DNA from: Panaeolus papilionaceus
Taxonomy: Eukaryota; Basidiomycota; Agaricomycetes; Agaricales
Direction of reading: 5' to 3'
Assembly (NCBI GenBank): GCA_015501605.1
Contig: JADNRZ010000001.1
Span: forward strand, 930,001-994,000
Length of the DNA stretch: 64,000 bases
Part shown: positions 35,591 to 45,917 of the stretch, piece after piece
Layout: every line of letters begins with the position of its first letter
Position numbering within the stretch: the stretch's first letter is position 1
The notes under the pieces: generated by a model
Told to the model about the DNA's origin: nothing
The model's database searches: none
The model's input: the letters and a program-made list of their open reading frames with translations, nothing else
Program-made: the position numbers and the translations under genes

Positions 35591-35999
35591 TTAGTTGGAG
35601 AAGATGTCAACAGTGACATTGCCCATGTTTTCATTCGGATAGTACGGGCTGAGAGTGGTGGTTTATCCGTCGGTATTCTCGCGTGTTTTCTTGAACTCGT
35701 TGGTGCCGGAAAAGGGGCTATTCCGGTAAACATTCACAATCTCGACATCTCCTTCAGCATCAGCGATGGTGACGGAACCCTCAAACCCAGCAGGAGAGTC
35801 AGAGCGGCTACGAGAGTATATTTCGATGTTCCTCCCAGGCTTGATTTCTTGGTCGATGAGATCGGTTACGGGTACCTCTGTGTCCGGGTCGTCGGGCTTG
35901 TATAACTTGCCTCAGAGGAGCACTAGTGTCGCTGACTTTTATGATATGCGAGCTTGACCTGTTGGTGATAGTCATATGTATGTATTGAATCAAAGCCAT
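35591..35999 (-). pseudogene. Broken aegerolysin copy
   Basis: Starts ATG at 35999 with MTITNRSSSHIIKVSD, matching the aegerolysin N-terminus. The frame is then lost by a frameshift around 35910-35935, and the remaining homology lies in another frame. There it has in-frame stops at 35912-35914 (at the usual Trp) and 35663-35665. The first conserved Cys (CGRSD in the intact copies) is Arg. Its original end is near 35591. The 5'UTR intron (acceptor at 36008-36010) contains the 4785-bp fold-back element. The gene cannot make a full aegerolysin. Whether the coding damage preceded or followed the insertion is unknown. Confidence 0.85.
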
Positions 36000-36338
36000 A
36001 GCTATTTCTGGAGTAATTGGAGTAAGTAAGAGATATAAGGTAATTACAATGTAGCGACTTTGTTGGTCCGCGGACTAGCTACAACGTAATGACTGAGTGT
36101 GATCCATGGATCGCCATGGATTTCCTACATTTTGGGTAACTACACTAAATAGTTATTTCATTAGATAGAATATAAGTGAATTAATTATTACTAGTAGGTG
36201 GGCGGGTTGGGTAGGGTGGATTTCCGAGTGAGCGGCGGGTGAGCTGGAATGGGTGGATTGGTAGTTTTCCAAGGGAATGGGAGGGGGGTAGCGGGTAGGT
36301 TGGGGTGGGTGGGTAGTAGTGGATTGGGGTGGATTGGG

Positions 36339-37240
36339 AGATTTCCGCGGAAATGGGGGGAGGTTGGGGGGTGGTTTGGGGTGAGTTTATTGTAGTGGAT
36401 TAGGTTGGAGTGGGCACATTGGGGTGGGTGGGTAGTAGTGGAATAGGGTGGATTGGTAGATTTCCGCGGAAATGGGGGGGGGGGGGGGGGGTGGTTTGGG
36501 GTGAGTTTATTGTAGTGGATTAGGTTGGATTAGATGAATTTACAAGGGAATGGGCAGGTAGGGATGGGGGGATTTTTATATTTCCGCGGAAATGGTGATC
36601 CAAAATTGCCCATTTCCGCGGAAATGGGCAAATTTAGGAATTTTTCAATGCATGGATTTTTGAATTTCCGCGGAAATGGGTGAATTTGATAAATGGATTT
36701 GTTGAATTTCCGCGGAAATGGGCAAATTTAGACATTTTAAATACATGGATTTTTGAATTTCCGCGGAAATGGGGGAATTTAGAGATTTTTAAATGCATGG
36801 ATTTTTTGAATTTCCGCGGAAATGGGTGAATTTGGACATTTTCAATACATGGATTTTGGATTTCCGCGGAAATGGGGAATTTTGAAAATGGTGGATTCTT
36901 GAATTTCCGCGGAAACGGGTAAATTTGGAGATTTTCAAATGCATGGATTTGTTAATTTCCGCGGAAATGGGTGAATTTAGAGATTTTTAAATACATGGAT
37001 TTTTGAATTTCCGCGGAAATGGTGATTCAATTTTGTAGATTTCCGCGGAAATGGGGAATTTGGAAATGGTGGATTCTTGAATTTCCGCGGAAATGGGTGA
37101 ATTTGGAGATTTTCAAATGAGTGGATTTGTGAATTTCCGCGGAAATGGTGGACTTGTTAATTTGTGAGCAAAGGTTCCGCGGTATCGGAAATTCATTCCA
37201 ATATTGAAATGAGTCAATTGTTGAACTTCCGCGGAAATGG
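36339..37240 (+). repeat. Array of TTTCCGCGGAAA palindromes, left arm
   Basis: About 16 copies of the 12-bp palindrome (one ends AAACG, one starts CTTCC). Between 36660 and 37140 most lie 42-52 bp apart in a degenerate ~50-bp tandem repeat of the type GAATTTCCGCGGAAATGGGTGAATTT...ATGGATTTTT. Each copy contains a SacII site. Confidence 0.9.
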
Positions 37241-37384
37241 TGGATTTTCTGTGGAATTGGGTGGATGCCATTCATAGATTTCCGCAGAAGAGGTGGATAT
37301 TAACAAACTATAACCCAACAGTGTTGCAAACATTGTCAGCAAATAAGCAGAAGTAATTAACTCCTGCAGGTTGGGAAATAAGTT

Positions 37385-37990
37385 TCCAATTAAATTCTGA
37401 CCCGGTACCATGTACCCGCAGGTAGTCTTTACAAAATGAATCCAAAATCATCCAAAACGAGCAACATTTGGCAGAGATACTAATATTTCAAGCATTTTCT
37501 GCTTGATTTTACACCGTTTCAGGCGCTCTTGGACCTGTTTTGAAGTCCGCGGGTACACCAGCTTTCATTCATGACCCGGTACCATGTACCCGCAGGTATT
37601 CCGCCTGAAACAAGTCCCAAATCATTCAAAACGGCTGTCATTTAGCTAAGATATCCATGTTTTGAGGATATTATGCTCAATTCTGCACCGTTTTGGGCGC
37701 TCCGGGGCTTGTTTTGAAGCCCGCGGGAACACCAGAATACAACCGGAAACATATCAGACCATTTACTTCATCCACCCCCAGGTGGAAAAGCAATATTGAT
37801 TGAGGAAAAGGCAGAAATCATCATACCTGCAGGCAACAAGGTGTATTAAAGTATGTTTTCCCGTGGGTAGCCCACATTTCATCAAACAACACCCTATCTA
37901 ACTCTGGCATAAATTAGATGTAACTCCCTCAGTTCTGCATTATTTTGAGTGATATTGGGCTTGTTATGAGCGGATTATCTATGGCTACAA
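37385..37990 (+). repeat. Degenerate ~180-bp modules, left arm
   Basis: Three successive diverged units: ACCATGTACCCGCAGGT, an AAAACG segment, ATTTxGCxxAGATA, then CACCGTTTxxGGCGCTC and TGTTTTGAAGxCCGCGGGxACACCAG. The third (about 37790-37990) is more diverged. Confidence 0.7.
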
Positions 37991-38130
37991 TATGGTATGT
38001 ATATTCAGGTGTTTAGAGAATGATAGCAGTTGATCTTTGCGATATCTCCTCTTTTACAGGTACCCCTCTCAGCCCTACATCATAGATAAGGATATTTCTG
38101 GCAATAGAGAGCATTCAAAATAATGCTGAT

Positions 38131-38752
38131 ATAACAAATTGCTGTATCTAATTGAGATATGCAAGTATTGTCAACAAAGAAGGCCCTAGTGCACTCACAA
38201 GAGCTAATGGTTAGACAACTGGATGACAGAATATAGCGAAACCACAGTACATGTGACTCATTTATCAGGTTTATATGGGTGATATATTGGACAATGATAC
38301 AACAAGAGGGGAGGATGTTCTAGAAGCAACATTTGACAGTAATATGATTATATTTGAGACAAGATATGTTCTACATGTTATGATTCTTAGTCTCCATGCA
38401 ATATTCTCTTTCCCTTTTGTTGTTTTAACAGGTGGAAGAAGAGACTTATGCTTCTGTTTCAACTGCATCCTGTCTAACCATTGTCTCACCATTGTCTGGT
38501 GGGTGTTTTCTTTGGTACTTTTGTTGAAGAAAGTCTCAAGATATCATTAAGAATTGCTTCTGACTCTTGTTTCCTTCTTTCTTGGTCATTAATCCGATGT
38601 ATCAGTCATATAAGCTACAAAAATGGATGTAATATGGTACATTGGAACCATATCCTGTAAAATAGTTGTCCAGTCCTTGTCTGTCAGGTGTATTCTGGAA
38701 CTTTGTTGTGAACGAAACATGTAGAACACAATTCAAGTCTAAAATTTAGAAC
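38131..38752. other. Unique spacer of fold-back element 2
   Basis: 622 bp found once. A 91-codon plus frame (38275-38550) and its antisense frame are the longest. The plus frame starts GDILDNDTTRGEDVLEATFD, then becomes hydrophobic, and may include an exon and intron. No family recognised. It may be the last trace of an internal gene. Confidence 0.5.
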
Positions 38753-40831
38753 ATCAGCATTATTTGAATGCTCTCTATTGCCAGAAATATCCTTATCTAT
38801 GATGTAGGGCTGAGAGGGGTACCTGTAAAAGAGGAGATATCGCAAAGATCAACTGCTATCATTCTCTAAACACCTGAATATACATACCATATTGTAGCCA
38901 TAGATAATCCGCTCATAACAAGCCCAATATCACTCAAAATAATGCAGAACTGAGGGAGTTACATCTAATTTATGCCAGAGTTAGATAGGGTGTTGTTTGA
39001 TGAAATGTGGGCTACCCACGGGAAAACATACTTTAATACACCTTGTTGCCTGCAGGTATGATGATTTCTGCCTTTTCCTCAATCAATATTGCTTTTCCAC
39101 CTGGGGGTGGATGAAGTAAATGGTCTGATATGTTTCCGGTTGTATTCTGGTGTTCCCGCGGGCTTCAAAACAAGCCCCGGAGCGCCCAAAACGGTGCAGA
39201 ATTGAGCATAATATCCTCAAAACATGGATATCTTAGCTAAATGACAGCCGTTTTGAATGATTTGGGACTTGTTTCAGGCGGAATACCTGCGGGTACATGG
39301 TACCGGGTCATGAATGAAAGCTGGTGTACCCGCGGACTTCAAAACAGGTCCAAGAGCGCCTGAAACGGTGTAAAATCAAGCAGAAAATGCTTGAAATATT
39401 AGTATCTCTGCCAAATGTTGCTCGTTTTGGATGATTTTGGATTCATTTTGTAAAGACTACCTGCGGGTACATGGTACCGGGTCAGAATTTAATTGGAAAC
39501 TTATTTCCCAACCTGCAGGAGTTAATTACTTCTGCTTATTTGCTGACAATGTTTGCAACACTGTTGGGTTATAGTTTGTTAATATCCACCTCTTCTGCGG
39601 AAATCTATGAATGGCATCCACCCAATTCCACAGAAAATCCACCATTTCCGCGGAAGTTCAACAATTGACTCATTTCAATATTGGAATGAATTTCCGATAC
39701 CGCGGAACCTTTGCTCACAAATTAACAAGTCCACCATTTCCGCGGAAATTCACAAATCCACTCATTTGAAAATCTCCAAATTCACCCATTTCCGCGGAAA
39801 TTCAAGAATCCACCATTTCCAAATTCCCCATTTCCGCGGAAATCTACAAAATTGAATCACCATTTCCGCGGAAATTCAAAAATCCATGTATTTAAAAATC
39901 TCTAAATTCACCCATTTCCGCGGAAATTAACAAATCCATGCATTTGAAAATCTCCAAATTTACCCGTTTCCGCGGAAATTCAAGAATCCACCATTTTCAA
40001 AATTCCCCATTTCCGCGGAAATCCAAAATCCATGTATTGAAAATGTCCAAATTCACCCATTTCCGCGGAAATTCAAAAAATCCATGCATTTAAAAATCTC
40101 TAAATTCCCCCATTTCCGCGGAAATTCAAAAATCCATGTATTTAAAATGTCTAAATTTGCCCATTTCCGCGGAAATTCAACAAATCCATTTATCAAATTC
40201 ACCCATTTCCGCGGAAATTCAAAAATCCATGCATTGAAAAATTCCTAAATTTGCCCATTTCCGCGGAAATGGGCAATTTTGGATCACCATTTCCGCGGAA
40301 ATATAAAAATCCCCCCATCCCTACCTGCCCATTCCCTTGTAAATTCATCTAATCCAACCTAATCCACTACAATAAACTCACCCCAAACCACCCCCCCCCC
40401 CCCCATTTCCGCGGAAATCTACCAATCCACCCTATTCCACTACTACCCACCCACCCCAATGTGCCCACTCCAACCTAATCCACTACAATAAACTCACCCC
40501 AAACCACCCCCCAACCTCCCCCCATTTCCGCGGAAATCTCCCAATCCACCCCAATCCACTACTACCCACCCACCCCAACCTACCCGCTACCCCCCTCCCA
40601 TTCCCTTGGAAAACTACCAATCCACCCATTCCAGCTCACCCGCCGCTCACTCGGAAATCCACCCTACCCAACCCGCCCACCTACTAGTAATAATTAATTC
40701 ACTTATATTCTATCTAATGAAATAACTATTTAGTGTAGTTACCCAAAATGTAGGAAATCCATGGCGATCCATGGATCACACTCAGTCATTACGTTGTAGC
40801 TAGTCCGCGGACCAACAAAGTCGCTACATTG
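38753..40831 (-). repeat. Right arm of fold-back element 2
   Basis: Inverted copy of the left arm, with the palindrome array at about 39640-40540 and the modules at about 38890-39490. Confidence 0.9.
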
Positions 40832-40843
40832 TAACTTCCCTAC

Positions 40844-40970
40844 CTGAGTAAGACATGTTTGAAGTAAGGTTGGTAAAAGCCTGACTGACTTTCGAGAGCA
40901 GATATGTTCGCTTGTTGAAGAAGAGACAGAGGATTTTGAAAGGTGTGAGCTCTAGCTGAGATCTTTTATG
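40844..40970 (-). promoter_or_regulatory. Displaced promoter and 5'UTR of the broken aegerolysin
   Basis: CATAAAAG (complement of 40963-40970), then a short leader to the donor at 40843. The layout matches that of the intact copies, but it now lies 4.8 kb from its coding part. Confidence 0.55.
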
Positions 40971-42520
40971 CGATCTCGAGGTTTGCTATAAGCAAAACTG
41001 GCCACATTGTGCTTGCTTCGAAAATCTGGGCCCAGTATGGCCTGCGTAACGCGTTTCTCGGAAACAATCGCAAGACCTTGATGTCAGTATACTATTTAAT
41101 CCTTACGTTTTTCCATCAAAAAAACGTTCGGAAGACTCGGAGCACGCTAAGTGCTGAGCACACCCATATGCCTTGTCATATTACCAAGAGGCTTCAGATC
41201 CAGCGATTGGACGTAGGACCGAAGCCATCATTCAGGGATGCATTGATTTCTCAGGTCCGGCTTGAGACGGCAACGATGATGGCCAGAGGCGGCTTACAGG
41301 CGGCAAGCTTTCTCAGCTGAGAGTTCAGCATTGAACTGACAACTTGGATCGGCCATGGTACTTTATCTAAGTCACTCATCGTGAACAGAGGTTTCCTTAT
41401 TTACGCTATAAATCTCGCAGAAGTTAATCTAAAACGGATGACTATGATTAGAATTATTATAGCTATGGTTTAAATGTGATTGATGACTTGGAGGATTAGA
41501 GAGGTTATAAAATAAACGGGGTGGAGGAGCTCGCAGCTGTAAGGGAGGAACTGTATAATGCTAACGATGGTAATGGTTTTTGGACAGAAAAGGAGTCTGA
41601 CATGGTAGATGAAATTGAAGGAATGGAATAATGGACATTATAGGCGTTATAGGACGCAGAATTATGGACATTTGAAAAAGAACTATGAACAAGCGAAGCG
41701 GAAAGGGGGTCAGACTCATGGAATGGTACATTATGTACAGTGCTTTGACTCCACATTAGTTTCATTGCGGTCGCAAATGGCGCGTCTGCTTAAAAGACGC
41801 GTCGAGGCGTTATTGGTGATCATATGTAGTGGTTATCAAGAAAAATGACACCAAATATTCGGTGTGCTAGTTACACCTTGGCTGCCGCCAACCTGCCGAC
41901 TTTGATCTCATTCTTAAGTTTCTGACGTGCCGCCATCATGCCGCTGTCGCGGGGGGTGGGGGGCACCCCCACCCGTGTATCGCTGGATCTGACACCTCTT
42001 GCTTGCATGAGTCTCTAAAAAGAGAATTTGTATGTCATGAGAGTAATATCACTCATCTTGACAGCGGCCTCCAGGTTCAGTTTTGCAAAGGAAATTTGTT
42101 CACAGTTCATAGTGCGAGACAGGAGATGAATGCACAAATGTAGTAACAATTTCCATAACGGGGAACGGCGCTCATTACCGGCGGACTCTATCTCATGACG
42201 ACTCCGAACTTATTGAATGGATGTCACCTCATACCCAGAAGGACGCAAACCTTTTGAGCGTGTTAAGCCAGTGATGAACCTCGAGTTAGGAAAGCAGACG
42301 TCGGGCATCAAGTGAACAAACGACAGTACTATGATATGATTTTCTCGACTCATTTTTACAATATACATGGCAAGTACAATCAAATAGATGGCGTTACATT
42401 CAATGGAGCATCAAAGTTTAGGACACCTCGGATTAAACGTCAACTTTTGGGTGACCTGGTTATTCGACAAAAGACCCTTTAGCCGCGAGAGACAAGGAGG
42501 TAAAAAGTTACGCACATTAT
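40971..42520. other. Intergenic; perfect GC-rich hairpin at 41954-41974
   Basis: No gene recognised; frames at 41009-41320 and 41505-41848 have no family features. At 41954-41974 GGGTGGGGG and CCCCCACCC form a perfect 9-bp stem with a 3-base loop. Confidence 0.5.
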
Positions 42521-42937
42521 CTATCCATTGTAACTGATGTCGACAGTTTGGTGCTTGAGAGGGCCAGAGGTGCTGAAAGAGCTAAGAGCAGTAGTGTAGT
42601 TGTCGCTATCCTCTGACTCCTTGTAAAACCTGTTGGATCCGCTGAACGGGACGTCCCAGTGGACAGTACAGATCTCGGCATCTCCACCAGTAACGTCGAC
42701 GACAGTGAAGCTTCCTTCCGACCCACTAGCACTGTCAGAGCGACCGCAAGAGTAGAATTCGATGGAACCCTTGGGTGCAATTTCCTTGTCGACGTATCTC
42801 CCAGAAGAGACTTCGGTTTCCCTATCGTCTGGGCCGTCGTAGAGCTTGCCCCACTGCAACGTGAGGGAGCTAATCTTCATGGTGCGACTTTTTGACTTGT
42901 TGGTAACGGTGATAGAGACCCAATCGCCTTGACCCAT
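42521..42937 (-). CDS. Aegerolysin-family protein 2
   Basis: 138 residues from ATG at 42937: MGQGDWVSITVTNKS, then LQWGKLYDG, CGRSDSASG and VHWDVPFSG. The order and length are those of the aegerolysin family (membrane-lipid-binding beta-sandwich, no signal peptide). Compared with copy 1 the second conserved Cys (WDCP) is Val here, which may alter folding or binding. A 5'UTR intron (42950-43016, GTAAGT...CAG) ends 12 nt before the ATG, the shared gene structure of this locus. TATAAAAGG lies at 43091-43099. I chose the ATG directly after this splice site. It flanks the fold-back-disrupted copy and is in the same orientation, so the three look like an old tandem array. Confidence 0.9.
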   Translation of the reverse strand: MGQGDWVSITVTNKSKSRTMKISSLTLQWGKLYDGPDDRETEVSSGRYVDKEIAPKGSIEFYSCGRSDSASGSEGSFTVVDVTGGDAEICTVHWDVPFSGSNRFYKESEDSDNYTTALSSFSTSGPLKHQTVDISYNG

Positions 42938-43090
42938 TTCTAATAGTTCTGAAAGCAATGAAGTAAGCAAAATGGACAACAGTGACAGCGAGGCATATGA
43001 ATGAAGCTTTACTTACGTTTGGAGGTTTGGATGAAAAGATATTTGAAGTGAAGGAGCTGTAGCCTGAGGGCTCAGGAGGTTTCGTCGATG

Positions 43091-43099
43091 CCTTTTATA
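43091..43099 (-). promoter_or_regulatory. TATA box of aegerolysin 2
   Basis: TATAAAAGG on the minus strand, about 75 bp before the 5'UTR intron donor. Confidence 0.65.
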
Positions 43100-45300
43100 C
43101 CCATCATCCCCCCTGAATGGAAATCTGCGGATTCCGAACTCTTAAATTGTTTTGATAAGTGTACGAATCCGATTGATAACACGTGTAACTTGTGACGAAG
43201 GCATATACAAATGTGTGCACCACCTGAGTGCATTCCCCACCCGAGGAGACGTTTCCATAAGAACATGCCACACTTCAGGTGCGTTAACCAATTGATCGAT
43301 ATAAAATGGAATCTATTTGTCCCTGAGATATAGGTTTGAGCTCGAAACACCCTTATCTTTTTTCTATCGAGAACATACTTGACGGCGTATACCCATCAGA
43401 CTTGTTCCCATCACATTATCTCCCTATTTACAAGTATTCCTTGAATATTCCATTAAGTTATTGACAGTGATATAGATATACATTGGTGAGCGACAGCAGA
43501 TAATTAAATCCGGGGATCTCCGAGCAGATAGAAAACTGAATTGAAACGGAGATTATGGTGTGAAGTATTTTGAAGTTACTACGTACATATGTTTGCGTAT
43601 TCACATAGCTCATAACATAGGGTGCATTGCACTTGTATGCAAGGAAGATAATGCTCAGTGTCAGAATGATATTGTAGCTCGTTTCATATTAACGGGGGGC
43701 GAATGTTGGAAAAGACAACCGTCTGTATACAGCACGCCAAACTGGGACTTGTTCGGTCTGCCTCGAGACAACGACTTTCTGCCCCTGGTAGACATGATAA
43801 TGTATTCAGAGGCTGGAATAAAATGGTACTAGTAGTGATCTGTACTAAGCTCTGAGGCATATCGATGTTGTCTCAATGCCCATTTTAACAGCGGGATATC
43901 TGGAAAGAGGTACGATCGTCTGATGAACCGAAGTGATAGGGGCAGTAACCGATATAGTAAACATTTCCATATTTGATACAGTGACAGCGCTGGCTATTTT
44001 CGTGTGCCAGTGTCGTCTACATTACTGTAAATTTGTAAACGAACATCCAAGAGAAGTCTGTGCATGACCAAAAAAAAAGCGGAGCTTCCATCCATGAGCC
44101 TCGTTTATATAAGGAACCCATACTACGGCATATCATATTCTCGACTCATTCTCTACAACCACGAGGTATACACAACGGGCTAACACGACGTTACAGTCCA
44201 TGGACCCCGGAGCCTCTAGATTCAATAGGCGAACGGAGGTATCGAGGGACTGGCGATTGTAAGAAAAATTTATAAGGCCTCTTCCGACTCGTATTGATAA
44301 TGAAGCTTCTGGGAGATTCAACGAGAATTCTGAGTGTCTGAAGGAATAGACCGTCGTGTTCTTGATAAGTGTAACGTTAAATTTGTAGCTGGTGATTTTA
44401 TTGGAGTGCGGATTCCAGGAACTGGGCTTTGTTATGCGCTTCAAGAGTGATGCACATGGGTTCGTTGGGGTAATCGTCCGTTGAGTTAAGCCTCCGATGG
44501 TATCACTGAATGATCAATAAACACCAAACTTCGGCCGTTCGGATTAGAACATCGAATACTGTTTGTCTTCGCAACAGATATATTTTCGTATAAAAAGACG
44601 TATCCTCCAAGATATTGGTCCGACTGTCATCATCGATGAAATCAATACACGTTTTGAGGAGTCTCTGTGTTCGCCGTGTTGTCAACTATGACTATGTAGA
44701 CAAATGTAAACACACGGCTCGACGGAAATGAATACCAAGCCTGATAAGCAAACTCATTCTTTTGTTAAATACAAGAGAGCGTAAACTCGTCATCGCAGCC
44801 AGGGTCAACACTAGTTCCAAAGGGCCAAGTGACAGAGCGTATGCAGTAGTTCCTAATCGTAATATCCAGAGCAGAACAACACGGCCGGTTTCCGCCTACC
44901 ATATGTGGTCGGAGGAGAAGTTAATTTTGAGGTGCTGTTTTCCAAAGATCCAGTTTTTGATTCGTTCAATTGCTGACAGCCCAGATAAGTTTGGAGCAAA
45001 GTGTCTGTTGCCCTGAAGTCTTAGGCGTGGAGCAGAAAGTCTTGAAATGAAATGGGCCAAGGATGTGCTCCAAGGTATACCGAAAGAAATTTTGCTCAAA
45101 TTTTGCTCCTCCAAGATAAGAATAAGATTCGAAAAGATGACAATTCAAGTTTTTGTAGAATGTGGCAAGTCCAACATCAATAAACCGAGATAAGCGTGAG
45201 ACTTAACTATACAGGACGACAAGCCACAGTGGCTGTGCTGTTTGTCCCCTGCTCTGGCAATTCAGTCGAGTACGCCAATCTTCACGACGTTGACGCTGCC
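43100..45300. other. 2.2-kb intergenic region, no gene recognised
   Basis: Contains scattered frames of 60-103 codons (43560-43832 plus; 44133-44444 minus; 44762-45016 plus) without recognisable domains. The last ~100 bp before 45301 are the promoter of the ribosomal protein gene. The composition resembles the aegerolysin locus, so decayed genes are possible. Confidence 0.45.
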
Positions 45301-45705
45301 ATGGCCAAATCCAAAAAGTAATTATCCATAATCTATCACGACCTGTTATCAGGGTTCTTATTTCAATTTTACAGCCACACGAATCACAACCAAAACAAAA
45401 AGGCCCATCGCAATGGCATCAAGAGGCCTCAGTCGATGAGGAGTCCTTCCCTCAAGGGTGTAAGTCGCGATAGTTTAAAATTCAAATCGTATTTATTTAT
45501 TCTCGTATGTTTAGGTTGACCCCAAGGTATGTTCCAAAGTATGAAAAAAATGAAGTAATTGCCAATTTCCTTGCTTTAGTTCCGTCGCAACCAGAAGTTC
45601 GCCCTTGCTGGATCGGTAAGTTTTGAAACATATGCATTCATTGGTATTCTACTTACCTTGAATTTGCAGCGTGCGGCGCGTCTTGCGGCTAAGGCAGCAG
45701 CGTAA
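45301..45705 (+). CDS. RPL29: 60S ribosomal protein eL29
   Basis: Five exons: 45301-45317, 45375-45459, 45515-45526, 45580-45615, 45670-45705. Joined they give a 61-residue, very basic protein: MAKSKNHTNHNQNKKAHRNG... with IKRPQSMRSPSLKGVDPKFRRNQ, the unmistakable eL29 sequence. It is a small cytosolic large-subunit protein lying near the subunit surface. Four introns of 53-57 nt interrupt just 186 coding bases, and exon 3 is only 12 nt (Val-Asp-Pro-Lys). Too short and too split to appear as a long ORF. All splice sites are GT-AG and keep the frame. Intron-rich ribosomal protein genes are typical of basidiomycetes. Confidence 0.95.
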
Positions 45706-45917
45706 TGATCTAGATCAGCTTTCAGTGCCTCCACCCTACCCTTACCACCTATAGAGGTGCATCATTCCATGTAGCAATAATCAATTCATTTCCTCCACAT
45801 CGATCGACACCTGCTCACTTCGGTCTCAAAACACACATTATGATTATGGGATAATGTACACGGGGCATTTGGCCAATTATGATATGCCTTTCTCTTTCGC
45901 CGCTACTACTATCTGCA

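Larger units (their letters stand above)
36047..38130 (+). repeat. Left arm of fold-back element 2
   Basis: Reverse complement of 38753-40831. ORFs in the two arms translate identically, which reflects the inverted duplication rather than coding. A G-run near 36474-36491 differs slightly in length from its partner. Confidence 0.9.
36047..40831. mobile_element. Fold-back element 2 (4785-bp palindrome, CCGCGG-rich)
   Basis: Inverted arms 36047-38130 and 38753-40831 (about 2.08 kb each, apparently >99% identical, differing by indels in a G-run and an A-run) around a 622-bp unique spacer. The ends read CAATGTAGCGACTTTGTTGG and are flanked by TA on both sides, consistent with a TA target duplication. 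Arm order inward: GGTCCGCGGACC subterminal palindrome, G-rich block, array of TTTCCGCGGAAA motifs, three degenerate ~180-bp modules. No transposase recognised. CpG is intact, so it is young or unmethylated. Confidence 0.9.
36008..40843 (-). other. 5'UTR intron of the broken aegerolysin, enlarged by insertion
   Basis: Donor GTAGGG at 40843 (exon ends ...CTTACTCAG) and acceptor ...TTACTCCAG at 36008, 8 nt before the ATG. Removing the fold-back element and one TA leaves 49 nt, a normal intron size here. The intact copies have 5'UTR introns of 79 and 67 nt at the same position. Confidence 0.65.

Noticed and set aside
36339..37240. CRISPR-like regular array
   Set aside because: The repeats are short palindromes in a degenerate tandem unit with related, not unique, spacers, and the genome is eukaryotic.
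37027..37411. ORFs in the fold-back arms, identical in both arms (also 39471-39855, 7055-7243, 9499-9687, 7535-7795, 8764-9207)
   Set aside because: Identity follows from the inverted duplication; composition is that of the non-coding repeats, without known domains.
43560..45016. Small ORFs as possible further aegerolysin copies
   Set aside because: I see no CGRSD- or YWDCP-type motif in any frame.
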